This document shows positions 42,191 to 50,501 of a stretch of DNA of 64,000 nucleotides, piece by piece. A program made the position numbers and the translations under genes. The DNA comes from an uncultured Lentisphaerota bacterium (GTDB lineage Bacteria; Verrucomicrobiota; Kiritimatiellia; CAIQIC01). The notes under the pieces are model-generated. The model was not told the origin of the DNA. It saw nothing but the letters and a program-made list of their open reading frames with translations, and did no database searches. The number at the start of each line of letters is the position of its first letter. The stretch's first letter is position 1. The stretch lies in the NCBI GenBank assembly GCA_903912445.1, contig CAIWHP010000141.1, positions 1 to 64,000 on the forward strand, read 5' to 3'.

Positions 42191-44899
42191 TCAATGGCTT
42201 TGGGCAATCTTCTGCCGGATCAATTCCAGTTGCTTTCCGGGCGGCATAATGAACAGGCAGCGGCCCTTACTGCGGCTTTCCCAGACGGCACCCACAGTCC
42301 GTTTCTCTTCCGCATCGGGTGTGGAATAGAGCCAGGTTTCGGCATTACCGCCCTTGAACTCCACCACGAGATTGCGGCCGTCCTTGAGGTGACAAACGAA
42401 ATCAGGGTAAAAAAGCCGCTTCGAGGTTTGGAGTCGAAAGGAGTTTGGCTTCTGCGGGCAATTCCGCACCCAATATTCAACCTCATCCAGCGTCTCCAAA
42501 TACAGCGCGCATTCATATTCTTCCCGCAGGCTGCCATCGACTTTGCGCTCGTGCAGTTCGCCCGGCTTAGGCCCATAGTAGTGCTTCTTGAATTTATGGC
42601 CGCCGGTATAATCCCAGCTCGGCTCATACAGTAGTTTGGCGAAATCCAGACCCCATTCCGGATCCACCGTCAGGGCCGAGGCCGGCAACAGCCATTCGCG
42701 AAAGGCGGATAGGCGCTCCGTGGCGCGATGCGCGTTGATGCGCAGTTCGATCTCCTCGCGCAGCCGGAAACGGTCCAGCGCGAGCGCGGCCACATCCGGG
42801 ATATTGTGGAGGGTCTGCACGCCGCGAATGCATTTACGCAGAAATTCGGCCGATTCCCCGGTGGGGATGTCGTGGTGTTCGAGATGGGCGTCGAGCCAGG
42901 CTACGAGGCGCTCGAAATCCCACTCTTCCGGCCGCGCAAAGGCCATCACGTGCTGCTGCATCTGCCCAATGAAGTCTCCCACCTTGGCATCGTGCACAAC
43001 TTCGTCCTGGACTTTGCCCTCCGTGCCGATGTCAACAAATCCCACGCGGGCACCAGGCCGGGCGTGGGGATCATAGGTGGCGGGCAAGGACGCGTCTTTC
43101 TCGCTCAGTTTCCACGAGTGTTCGATCAAGTGCGTCTGCTCAAACTCGAAGAGTTGGCCCTGTTCTCGTACGCACAGCAGTGGGATAAAGAAATCGCGCT
43201 GCTGCTCGTACGGCGTTGCCAATCGCGGCTCGCCGCTGCCGCCAAAAGCCTTTTCGGTTTGCCGGACCTGTTCTGCGGCCGTGGCCAACTGCGCGCGCGC
43301 CTCGGTGGTCCGCACGCAATTGAGCAGCCGGACTTCGTCTTCCTGCGCCAGCGGCACAAAAACCGTGATCTCGTTCTTCGCCAGATCAATGCGTGCCTTG
43401 CCCGCCAGTTCGCCGGCATGGGCTTGAAACGCGGCGACATCAATGCTGTCCGGCGGCAGCCGCACCGTCTTTGGCTGGCTGCCCAAAGGCATGAGTCCTT
43501 GCGCAATGGGGATGAGTACCGCTTCCGCCTCGCTCCGGGTAAACCCGTTGCTGACGAGCGCGTCGCGGAGTTCGGTGAGGACCTCCTCCAACTGATTGCC
43601 GGTCGAAAGCGCCAGCGCATAGGAGCAGTTTAACTGCGCGTTCTTTTTCTGCTTCGCGCCGGGCAGCCGGAGAATACGGCCGACGATCTGCTCGATGGCG
43701 GTGGCGGAATGGGTGTCGCGCAAGGTACAAAGGACATAGGCGAAGGGGCAATCCCAGCCTTCGCGCAGCTTCTGCACCGTCAGGATGAAACGGACCGGAC
43801 AGTCCGTCGCGGCGATGTCTTTGATCTTGCCCAACTCGTCATTACTCCCGACGGAAATCTTGATCTCGTCCTTGTTCAGGCCGAACTCATTCGCCAGCCT
43901 GTCCCGCAGCGGCTCGCACGCGTCCACACTCTCGACCTGGATCAACAAAATCGGACGGATATATTCGCCCGTCGCCTGCGCCTCCAGCAGGGCTAGCGCT
44001 TCGAGATTCTTCCGCAACTGGATCGCCTCGGCCAACAGTTGATCCTTCTGGCCGGGGCTGCGCGTGATGACGCGCAGCGGCAGCTTGACCATGTTTTCGG
44101 CCTTCAACTCGGCAGCGGAGACGCGGTGCAGGACATTCGAGGGGTTTTTCTTCGTGTCGGGTGTGGCCGTGAACTCGATGATGCACGACGGCCGGACATT
44201 CGCGAGCGTCGCGAACGAAAGCTCCGTCCGCGCGTTGTGCGCCTCGTCCACGATGACCACCGGCCGCCGATGGCGGAGCACATTGATCAAGGAGCGGGCC
44301 GGCTTGCCATCCGGCCCCAGATCCATCTCCGCATAACGGTCGGCCGGAATCGCAGCGATATGCTCATCCATAGCACTGTTGGTGCCGTCATAAACTTTCC
44401 GGCCTTCGGGATCGCTGGTGCGGAAGCATTGGATGGTGGAGACGATGACCACGGTATTGCCTTCGACCGTGGCGCGCGTCATGCGTAGCGCCTCCTCGAT
44501 GGTCAGCACCTCCACACCGCCGCCGCATTCCAGTTCCAAGGCGCGGCGGTAGTGATGCCGCGGATCGCGCAACGCATTCGCCGTCTGATCGAGAATCGTA
44601 TTGCTCGGGACCAGCCAAAGGACGACGGCATGGGTCGTCGGCAGGTAAGCGTTCAACGCAATGCCGACCGTATGGCTGGCAATCAGCGTCTTGCCGCCGC
44701 CCGTTGGGACGCGGATGCAGACATAGGGCATTTCCTCGAAGCGTTGATCGAGGATTTTCAGATAGCGCAGGGGTTGCCCGTAAACTTTCTCGGTTACGCG
44801 TTCAAAGGAGGCCGCAGGATCGTGCGTCCGGGCACAGTCGGCCAGAAACTCCCGCAAGGAACTCAGTACCCGGTGTTGGTATGCTTTTAACTGGATCAT
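42191..44899 (-). CDS. res: type III restriction enzyme subunit (Res)
   Basis: A 902-residue ATP-dependent restriction subunit. Superfamily 2 helicase motifs are present: Walker A VPTGGGKT, DEAH box VIVDEAHNA, motif III FTATPDTKK, and QIVGRILRLP near the end of the helicase. A PD-(D/E)XK-like endonuclease patch lies near the C-terminus: LFYPDFVCHLKDGRNLVVEFKG. Together with mod it forms a type III system that cuts about 25-27 bases from two inversely oriented recognition sites. It overlaps mod by ATGA. All motifs are intact, so it is probably functional. Its base content resembles the surroundings. Confidence 0.95.
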   Translation of the reverse strand: MIQLKAYQHRVLSSLREFLADCARTHDPAASFERVTEKVYGQPLRYLKILDQRFEEMPYVCIRVPTGGGKTLIASHTVGIALNAYLPTTHAVVLWLVPSNTILDQTANALRDPRHHYRRALELECGGGVEVLTIEEALRMTRATVEGNTVVIVSTIQCFRTSDPEGRKVYDGTNSAMDEHIAAIPADRYAEMDLGPDGKPARSLINVLRHRRPVVIVDEAHNARTELSFATLANVRPSCIIEFTATPDTKKNPSNVLHRVSAAELKAENMVKLPLRVITRSPGQKDQLLAEAIQLRKNLEALALLEAQATGEYIRPILLIQVESVDACEPLRDRLANEFGLNKDEIKISVGSNDELGKIKDIAATDCPVRFILTVQKLREGWDCPFAYVLCTLRDTHSATAIEQIVGRILRLPGAKQKKNAQLNCSYALALSTGNQLEEVLTELRDALVSNGFTRSEAEAVLIPIAQGLMPLGSQPKTVRLPPDSIDVAAFQAHAGELAGKARIDLAKNEITVFVPLAQEDEVRLLNCVRTTEARAQLATAAEQVRQTEKAFGGSGEPRLATPYEQQRDFFIPLLCVREQGQLFEFEQTHLIEHSWKLSEKDASLPATYDPHARPGARVGFVDIGTEGKVQDEVVHDAKVGDFIGQMQQHVMAFARPEEWDFERLVAWLDAHLEHHDIPTGESAEFLRKCIRGVQTLHNIPDVAALALDRFRLREEIELRINAHRATERLSAFREWLLPASALTVDPEWGLDFAKLLYEPSWDYTGGHKFKKHYYGPKPGELHERKVDGSLREEYECALYLETLDEVEYWVRNCPQKPNSFRLQTSKRLFYPDFVCHLKDGRNLVVEFKGGNAETWLYSTPDAEEKRTVGAVWESRSKGRCLFIMPPGKQLELIRQKIAQSH

Positions 44900-46497
44900 G
44901 ACACCTGCACCTCATAAGGCGTCTGCCGGAAGGTGATGCGCTCTGCGCGCAACCGGGCTTCGCCGAGCAGACAGCCCGCGCCGCAGATCACCTTCGGCCC
45001 ATCGAACGGCGGCAGCTTGGCCAGCACGGCGCGCGTCAGGATGTTGCCGCCGTTCGACGTTTTGTCGCCGAGAATTCCATTGAAGAGCAAATACAGCGCG
45101 ACGCCGCGATGCTCGCCGATTTTCGGCGTGTTCGGCACGCGCTCGCGCGGCAACGGCTCGCCGGTCTCCGTGAAGTAGACATGCCGCGCCAGCTCGGCGA
45201 AGCGGACGCTCTCGCGGATTTGTCCGCGCTCGTCAAACAAAGGTTCGCCGAGTTCGCAGTAGCGGAAGCCGCCGCCGAGGCCTTCGATCTTCTCGCCCTT
45301 TGCGTTCTCATACCCTTGGGCCACGCGCTTGAGGCGTTCCGCGGTGATGTTCCGCGAAATCTTCGCTTCCATTTCAACGAGTATGAATCGCCGGTTGCCG
45401 CCATCTTGTTTGTTGAGCTGGAGAATCGCGTGCCCCGTTGTTCCGCTACCCGCAAAAGAGTCGAGAATTAAATCGTTTGGCTCGCATGTCATTTGCGTAA
45501 TTACCCTTAACAATTGAGTCGGCTTTGGTGTGTCGAAAACTTTTTCACCACCGAATAATTCCTTCATTTCCGCGCTCGCATTTCTAGTGCTGCCCGCAAA
45601 TTCATATGGCCACCAAGTTTGATTTACAACGCCTTCCTTGGCTTCTGTAAGGAATTTCTTTTCCATCGGAAATTCGGAATCGCCATTTTTCCCCCACCAG
45701 ATCCGATTATCAGCAGCTAATTCTTTCATCTTTTCTGGTGGGCGCCGCCAACTGCTGCCCTTGGGCGGAAGGATCTCACGGCCAACTAAATTTCTGATGG
45801 GATAAAAATCTCGTTCACGATGTTCAACTCGCGTGATTGGTGCAGCGAGCCAAGGTCCCCGAGCGTCATCGTCCGGGTTCGAATAGTTCGCGATTTGCTT
45901 TTCATTTCTGGCAAGCAGTTGAGCTTGGAAATATTCTGATTTTCGATATGCGAGAATATGGTTATGGGTTTCCGCGACACCAATGCTGTTATTTCCCGGT
46001 GTATCTTTCGATTGCCAGACAATATTTCCAATCAGATTCTGGCCGCCAAATATTTCATCCATCATCATGCGGAGATGAGCAATCTCGACATCGTCAATGC
46101 TTACGAAAATTGCACCATCTGCCCGAAGGAATTGCCGCAACAAGGCGAGTCGCGGATAAATCATGCAGAGCCATTTGTCATGGCGAGATAAATCTTCATC
46201 TTCTCTGCCGACGGCTTTGTTGAGCCAGTCCCTGATAAGCGGTGAACTCACGTTGTCGTTATAGACCCAGCCTTCGTTCCCGGTGTTATAGGGCGGGTCG
46301 ATGTAGATGCACTTGACCTGGCCGGCGTAGTACGGGAGGAGGGCTTTGAGGGCTACGAGGTTGTCACCCTGGACAATCAGGTTGCCGCTGCCGGGGTCGC
46401 CGCAGGCCAGATCGGGCACGTCCTTGAGCAGACGGAAAGGCACCTCGTGATGATGATTCACGACTGCTTCCTTCCCGATCCAGGTGAGAGTTGGCAT
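44896..46497 (-). CDS. mod: type III DNA methyltransferase subunit (Mod)
   Basis: A 533-residue adenine-N6 methyltransferase of the beta class. Motif IV DPPYNTG is at residues 67-73 and motif I FAGSGTTG at 348-355, with the target recognition domain between. That middle segment (about nt 45460-46200) is AT-richer than both ends and than the rest of the window, suggesting exchange of the recognition domain. VFDTPKPTQLLRVI is the usual end before motif I. It sets the recognition sequence and works with res (overlap ATGA). Methylation also protects the host. The specificity cannot be predicted from sequence by eye. Confidence 0.95.
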   Translation of the reverse strand: MPTLTWIGKEAVVNHHHEVPFRLLKDVPDLACGDPGSGNLIVQGDNLVALKALLPYYAGQVKCIYIDPPYNTGNEGWVYNDNVSSPLIRDWLNKAVGREDEDLSRHDKWLCMIYPRLALLRQFLRADGAIFVSIDDVEIAHLRMMMDEIFGGQNLIGNIVWQSKDTPGNNSIGVAETHNHILAYRKSEYFQAQLLARNEKQIANYSNPDDDARGPWLAAPITRVEHRERDFYPIRNLVGREILPPKGSSWRRPPEKMKELAADNRIWWGKNGDSEFPMEKKFLTEAKEGVVNQTWWPYEFAGSTRNASAEMKELFGGEKVFDTPKPTQLLRVITQMTCEPNDLILDSFAGSGTTGHAILQLNKQDGGNRRFILVEMEAKISRNITAERLKRVAQGYENAKGEKIEGLGGGFRYCELGEPLFDERGQIRESVRFAELARHVYFTETGEPLPRERVPNTPKIGEHRGVALYLLFNGILGDKTSNGGNILTRAVLAKLPPFDGPKVICGAGCLLGEARLRAERITFRQTPYEVQVS

Positions 46498-46586
46498 GGC
46501 TCCGGTTTTCGTCCAGCCAGGAGCCGCAGAAATAAAGAGGCGCGAACTCCAAGCTCATGCCTCTTCCGGGGAACCGCGAAGCCCCT

Positions 46587-46651
46587 CTTAGGAAACACGA
46601 AACCGGGAGCCGCGCCCAACGGGCGCGCCTCCGCGTGTTTCGCTTCCTAAG
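46587..46651. repeat. 65-base imperfect hairpin
   Basis: Outer arms CTTAGGAA and TTCCTAAG, then ACACG and CGTGT, and an inner stem CGCGCCC-AAC-GGGCGCG, give one long stem with small bulges. It lies 90 bases upstream of mod (minus strand). It could be an RNA structure, a MITE-like element or an operator. Confidence 0.6.
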
Positions 46652-46680
46652 ATGAAAATTCGCGGTTTTCGGAAGAAGCG

Positions 46681-46724
46681 ATTGCGCGTTAACGCAATAA
46701 ATTGGTCAGTATTTCTTGGTCAGT
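46681..46724. repeat. GCGTTAACGC palindrome and TTGGTCAGT direct repeats
   Basis: A 10-bp perfect palindrome GCGTTAACGC (46686-46695), extended by ATTGCG and CGCAAT arms, is followed by two TTGGTCAGT copies 14 bp apart (46702 and 46716). It lies about 190 bases upstream of mod and could be a regulator site. Confidence 0.45.
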
Positions 46725-47167
46725 TTTCTGTCTTCGTTCATTCACTGCCAACCGGCAGCGGGCGCGAGTATCCGCAAAAGCCATCTGCGATGCAAGCCAA
46801 GGCATGGTGGTGTTGCCGTTGTTGCGTTGCCGTTGTGTTGCCGTGGCTACCAACCGTTCAGGGTAGCGCAACGAAGCGGCCTCGATCTTTTCCTTGCGAA
46901 AGAACAACGCAGGGCCATCCTGCCCGCAGGGTTGCACTCAGGAAAAACTACTAAGGTCGTTAAAATGGCCGTGGCCTTGGCGGATGAAATAATGAAGGCT
47001 CTCGGGGACCGAACCCGTTTTTGCAACTGTGTCACATGCAACATCACTTCTTAGCGAGAGTTCGTGCTTCGGCAATAATCGCAGCGCGATGCCGTCGGAT
47101 ATGCGCGGCCAAAAGCCCGCCACCCGACGCCGCTTGGCAGCATTCGCGCACATCAAAGAAAACTGGC

Positions 47168-47251
47168 TTTTCCAAGGGTTGGAAAGCGGGAGGGGTGGTT
47201 TTTCCAGGGCTTGGAAAAGGTAAGGCTGCCGGCTTCCGGGCCTTGGAAAAG
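47168..47251. repeat. palindromic element, three units (locus 6)
   Basis: CTTTTCCAAGGGTTGGAAAG at 47167, TTTTTCCAGGGCTTGGAAAA at 47199 and CTTCCGGGCCTTGGAAAAG at 47233 give the clearest triple with periods of 32 and 34 bp. Confidence 0.8.
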
Positions 47252-47313
47252 CGGCGCTTGGGGGCGGGACGCCGTACTGCGGCAGTCGCCGATTGTTGAG
47301 GCGGGTTGGGTTC

Positions 47314-47333
47314 GCGGGGCTGGAAAGCCCCGC
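47314..47333. repeat. GCGGGGCT hairpin
   Basis: Arms GCGGGGCT and AGCCCCGC with a GGAA loop. It lies 129 bases past the mvhA stop codon, with no U-run on the minus strand. It resembles the hairpin at 2897-2913. Confidence 0.5.
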
Positions 47334-47461
47334 CCACAACAGGGGGCTTTCGGCATCGCGGTCCTCTCGCTCGGCGAGAGGTTCTTGATGGTTACCCTAC
47401 CAAAAATCGGAAATCTGCAATTGGCAATCGCCAATTCCCCTTCGCGCCCTTTTGCGGCTAT

Positions 47462-48991
47462 TCAGTCCTGAACCAATTCCTGAACGATCTCGCGGCTTTG
47501 GTTGTAGATGCGGGCGCGGAGCGGCATGTGGCCGGGAAGCGTGTGGGTGGCGCAGCCGAGGCAGGGGTCGTAGGCGCGGAACGCCATCTCGACCTTGTTC
47601 AGCAGGCCCTCGGTGACGTGGCCGCCCTTGATCAGGCCCTTGGCGGCGCGGTCGATGCTCATCGCGATGCGGGCGGCGTTGTTGCCGGTGGCGACGACCA
47701 TGTTCGCCATCGTGATCAGCCCGTTCACGTCGGTCTGGTAATGATGGAAGAGCGTGCCGCGCGGGGCCTCGACGATGCCCATGCCCTCGGTGGGAAGGGC
47801 CGTCGGGATGCGGCGGACGTCGGGGCTCGTGATCTCCGGATCGTTGACGAGCTGCTCGATGCGCTCGGCGGCGTAGATCATCTCGATGACGCGCGCCCAG
47901 TGGTTGGCGAGCGTGTGATGAACGGGTTTTCCGCCGAGCGTATTGTAAAATTCCTCGTACGCGGCCTGCGCCTTGGGTGTGGCCATGCCGTCGGCGGCGT
48001 TGAGGCGGGCGAGCGGACCGACGGAGTAGATGCTGCTCTCCGGGCCTTCGGCGAAGCCGTTCCAACCGCGGTCCTTGAGGAAGGTGAACTTCATGTAGGA
48101 CCAGGGCTCGGTGTGCTCGGCGATGAAGTCGCGGTACTGCTTCGCGGTGAACTTGCAGACTTCCTTGCCGTTGCAGTCGACGACGCGGGTCACGCCGTCG
48201 TAGAAGTTGACGTTGTTGTTCGCGTCCACCGTGCCCATGTAGCAGGTCTTGTGGGTGTAGGCGTCGGACGTGATCATCTTCACGTACTCGGGATTTCCGA
48301 GGACGATGCTCTTGAAGACGCCCAAGGTCCACTCGGCGAACTCGACGCCAGCGGTGGCGAGTTCCTTGAACTTCGGCAGGTCTTCGGCCTTGAGCGCCTT
48401 GCTCACGCCGCCGGGCAGGCCAAGGACGGGATGGACCACCTTGCCGCCGAAGTAACTGGTGATCTCGCGGACGCGGCGGCGCATCGAGATGACCTTCTTG
48501 CCGGCCTCGAGGCCGACCTTGCCGATGACGCCGACGATATTGCGCAGCTCCGGGGGCGCTTCGGGGCCGACGATGAAGTCCGGGCCGCCAAGGACAAAGA
48601 CATGGAGCGCGTGATCTTCGAGGGTGAAAGCGTTGTAGACCAGCTCGCGGATCTTCTTGCCCGCGGAGGTCGGCTCGACTTGATAGAGGCTGTCGAGCGC
48701 CTTGGTCGCGGCCATATGGTGGGCCGTCGGGCAGACACCGCAGATGCGGCTGGTGATCTGTGGCATATCCTCGGCCGGCCGGCCGAGGCTGAAGACCTCG
48801 AAGCCGCGCAGCTCCGGAACCTGCAGGTAGGCGCGTTCGACATCGCCCTTGCCATCGAGGAAGATATCGATCTTGCCGTGCCCCTCGAGGCGCGTGATGG
48901 GGTTGATGGTGACGTTGCGGCGCTGGCCCGCGTAGGCGGCATTGGCGCGGGCGGCCCCGGCGTTGAACACTTTTTCGGCTTCGGGATTCAT
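47462..48991 (-). CDS. mvhA: [NiFe]-hydrogenase large subunit, MvhA type
   Basis: A 509-residue catalytic subunit that splits or makes H2 at a Ni-Fe centre. Both cysteine pairs for the metal are present: RICGVCPTAHH (L1, near residue 82) and DPCLGCATH (L2, near the C-terminus), followed by a short C-terminal extension that may be removed on maturation. The N-terminal INPITRLEGHGK is also typical. The sequence belongs with group 3 non-F420-reducing (Mvh/Vhu) hydrogenases, as the neighbours show. It is last in the hdrCBA-mvhDGA operon. No maturation (hyp) genes are in the window. Confidence 0.96.
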   Translation of the reverse strand: MNPEAEKVFNAGAARANAAYAGQRRNVTINPITRLEGHGKIDIFLDGKGDVERAYLQVPELRGFEVFSLGRPAEDMPQITSRICGVCPTAHHMAATKALDSLYQVEPTSAGKKIRELVYNAFTLEDHALHVFVLGGPDFIVGPEAPPELRNIVGVIGKVGLEAGKKVISMRRRVREITSYFGGKVVHPVLGLPGGVSKALKAEDLPKFKELATAGVEFAEWTLGVFKSIVLGNPEYVKMITSDAYTHKTCYMGTVDANNNVNFYDGVTRVVDCNGKEVCKFTAKQYRDFIAEHTEPWSYMKFTFLKDRGWNGFAEGPESSIYSVGPLARLNAADGMATPKAQAAYEEFYNTLGGKPVHHTLANHWARVIEMIYAAERIEQLVNDPEITSPDVRRIPTALPTEGMGIVEAPRGTLFHHYQTDVNGLITMANMVVATGNNAARIAMSIDRAAKGLIKGGHVTEGLLNKVEMAFRAYDPCLGCATHTLPGHMPLRARIYNQSREIVQELVQD

Positions 48992-49006
48992 GGCTTTTCT
49001 CGTGCT

Positions 49007-49981
49007 TCAGGGATTGGTGGGCAGATTCATCTTGCGGCGAAGGATGCTCTTGGCAAGGCCGTAGCGGTAGAAGGTGCCGACGGGATCGGGGATGCCCGCG
49101 AGCGTCTCGTCGATCTCGTCCTCTTCCTTCGCGGCGATGTTGGAGCAGATCGAGGACAGGATCTTGGCGCCCTGGTCGCGGACGCGGGAGGTCCCGCCGA
49201 AGCAGCCGGTGCAGGGCATGCCGCCGGCGGTGCATTGCGCCTCACAGCCGGCGCGCGTCGCCGGGCCCATGCAGACGACGCCCTGAGCGAGGAAGCATTT
49301 CTCGTCCATCAGCTTCTGGTGCGGCCGCTTGAACTCGACGAAGTCCCACTTGTCGGGCTTGGTGTCCTTGCGCTCGCACTCCTCGCACAGCGCGTGGTCG
49401 GGGCCGATGACCGTACCCTTGGGCGGCAGCTTGCCCTCGAGCAGGGCGTTGACCGCGGCCCGCGTGATCTTCGGGGTCGGCGGGCAGCCGGGGACGTAGT
49501 AGTCCACGTCCACCACCTGGTCGAGCGTGCGCACGACGTTGTGTAGCGCGGGCAGCGACACCGTGCGGCCCTCTTCGGTGAAAGAGGTAAGCGGGCGCGT
49601 CTTCTCGCCCTTGACGAGCGTCGGGGCGTCCTCGTAGTTGAACTTAAGGATCTGCTCGCGCGAGAACTGGTTGGCGAGCGCGGGGATGCCGCCGGTGTGT
49701 GCACAGGCGCCGTAGGCGATGAGGTATACGCTCTTGCGGCGCAACAGGCGGGCCATCTCCTCCTGCTCGGTCGAGCGGATCGCGCCGTTGAGGAACGTCG
49801 CGGTGATGGACTTGTCGGCCATGGCCTCGATGTCCTTGTACTTGAAGTCCATCGCGACGGGCCAGAGGACGATGTCGACCTTCTCGACCACGCCGAGGAT
49901 GTCTTCGGCGAGGTCCACGACGGTCTCTTCGCAACCGCCGCACGAGGCGCACCAGTAAAAAGCGACTTTGGGTTTAGACAT
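49007..49981 (-). CDS. mvhG: [NiFe]-hydrogenase small subunit, MvhG type
   Basis: A 324-residue subunit that carries iron-sulfur clusters from the Ni-Fe site toward MvhD and HdrA. The proximal cluster motif FYWCASCGGCEET is at the N-terminus, with GACAHTGGIPA and VPGCPPTPKI completing it. Later cysteines (CEECERKDTKPD, CFLAQGVVCMGPATRAGCEAQC, MPCTGCFGG) are the medial and distal clusters. There is no Tat signal, as expected for a cytoplasmic group 3 enzyme. It overlaps mvhD by 8 bases and ends 15 bases before mvhA. Confidence 0.95.
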   Translation of the reverse strand: MSKPKVAFYWCASCGGCEETVVDLAEDILGVVEKVDIVLWPVAMDFKYKDIEAMADKSITATFLNGAIRSTEQEEMARLLRRKSVYLIAYGACAHTGGIPALANQFSREQILKFNYEDAPTLVKGEKTRPLTSFTEEGRTVSLPALHNVVRTLDQVVDVDYYVPGCPPTPKITRAAVNALLEGKLPPKGTVIGPDHALCEECERKDTKPDKWDFVEFKRPHQKLMDEKCFLAQGVVCMGPATRAGCEAQCTAGGMPCTGCFGGTSRVRDQGAKILSSICSNIAAKEEDEIDETLAGIPDPVGTFYRYGLAKSILRRKMNLPTNP

Positions 49982-50501
49982 GGGCGGGCTCCTGGGTCGG
50001 GGCGTGCTCGGCGCAGGGCGCCTTCAGCGCTTCGGCCGCCTGCACGTGGGCGGTGAACTGTTCCATTTCCTTGTCCCACTCGGCGAACTTCTGCGGGATG
50101 CCGAGCGGCCCGAGCGCGCGGACGGCCGCGGTCATCTCGTTGATGACGCGCTTGACCTTCTCGCCTTCGGCGGCGGAAATCCATTCCAAGCGCAGTCGTT
50201 CGGGCTCGATGCCCATGTCGGCCAGCATGCGCTTGAGCAGCTGGAACCGGCGCAGGCACTTGTAGTTGCCCTCGGCATAGTGGCAGTCGAAGGGGTGGCA
50301 GCCGCCGATCAGGACGGCGTCGGCGCCCTTCGCCAGCGCGTCGAGGATGAACTGCGGGTCCACGCGGCCCGAGCACATCAGCCGGATGACGCGGGTGTTG
50401 GAGGCGTACTTCAGGCGCGAAACGCCCGCCAGGTCGGCCGCGGTGTAGGTGCACCAGTTGCAGAAGAACGCGACGATGCGCGGTTGCCATTCGTTACTCA
50501 T
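49974..50501 (-). CDS. mvhD: hydrogenase/Hdr linker iron-sulfur protein, MvhD type
   Basis: A 175-residue [2Fe-2S] protein that links the hydrogenase to HdrA. The usual motifs are present: FFCNWCTYTAADLAG, RLMCSGRVDPQFIL and IGGCHPFDCHYAEGNYKC. I chose the ATG at 50501 (MSNEWQPRIV) because GGAG lies 9 bases upstream and it overlaps the hdrA stop by 8 bases. The end overlaps mvhG by 8 bases. The C-terminal tail is acidic and Ala-rich, without known motifs. Confidence 0.95.
   Translation of the reverse strand: MSNEWQPRIVAFFCNWCTYTAADLAGVSRLKYASNTRVIRLMCSGRVDPQFILDALAKGADAVLIGGCHPFDCHYAEGNYKCLRRFQLLKRMLADMGIEPERLRLEWISAAEGEKVKRVINEMTAAVRALGPLGIPQKFAEWDKEMEQFTAHVQAAEALKAPCAEHAPTQEPAHV

Larger units (their letters stand above)
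46498..47461. other. 964-base region without a recognised gene
   Basis: Between mod and mvhA. It holds a long hairpin (46587-46651), a palindrome with two direct repeats (46681-46724), GTTGCCG repeats (46812-46843), three palindromic family units (47168-47251) and a small GC hairpin (47314-47333). Its base content is lower in GC near 46660-47050. Small ORFs are not convincing. Confidence 0.6.

Noticed and set aside
46812-46843. GTTGCCG short repeats that could suggest a CRISPR array
   Set aside because: The units are 7 bases with irregular spacing and no spacer-like unique segments; no cas genes are nearby.
46652-46954. 100-residue ORF upstream of mod
   Set aside because: No motifs, unusual composition, and overlap with repeats and palindromes; more likely non-coding.
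47306-49546. 746-residue plus-strand ORF opposite mvhA and mvhG
   Set aside because: Shadow of hydrogenase genes with all metal-binding motifs on the minus strand.
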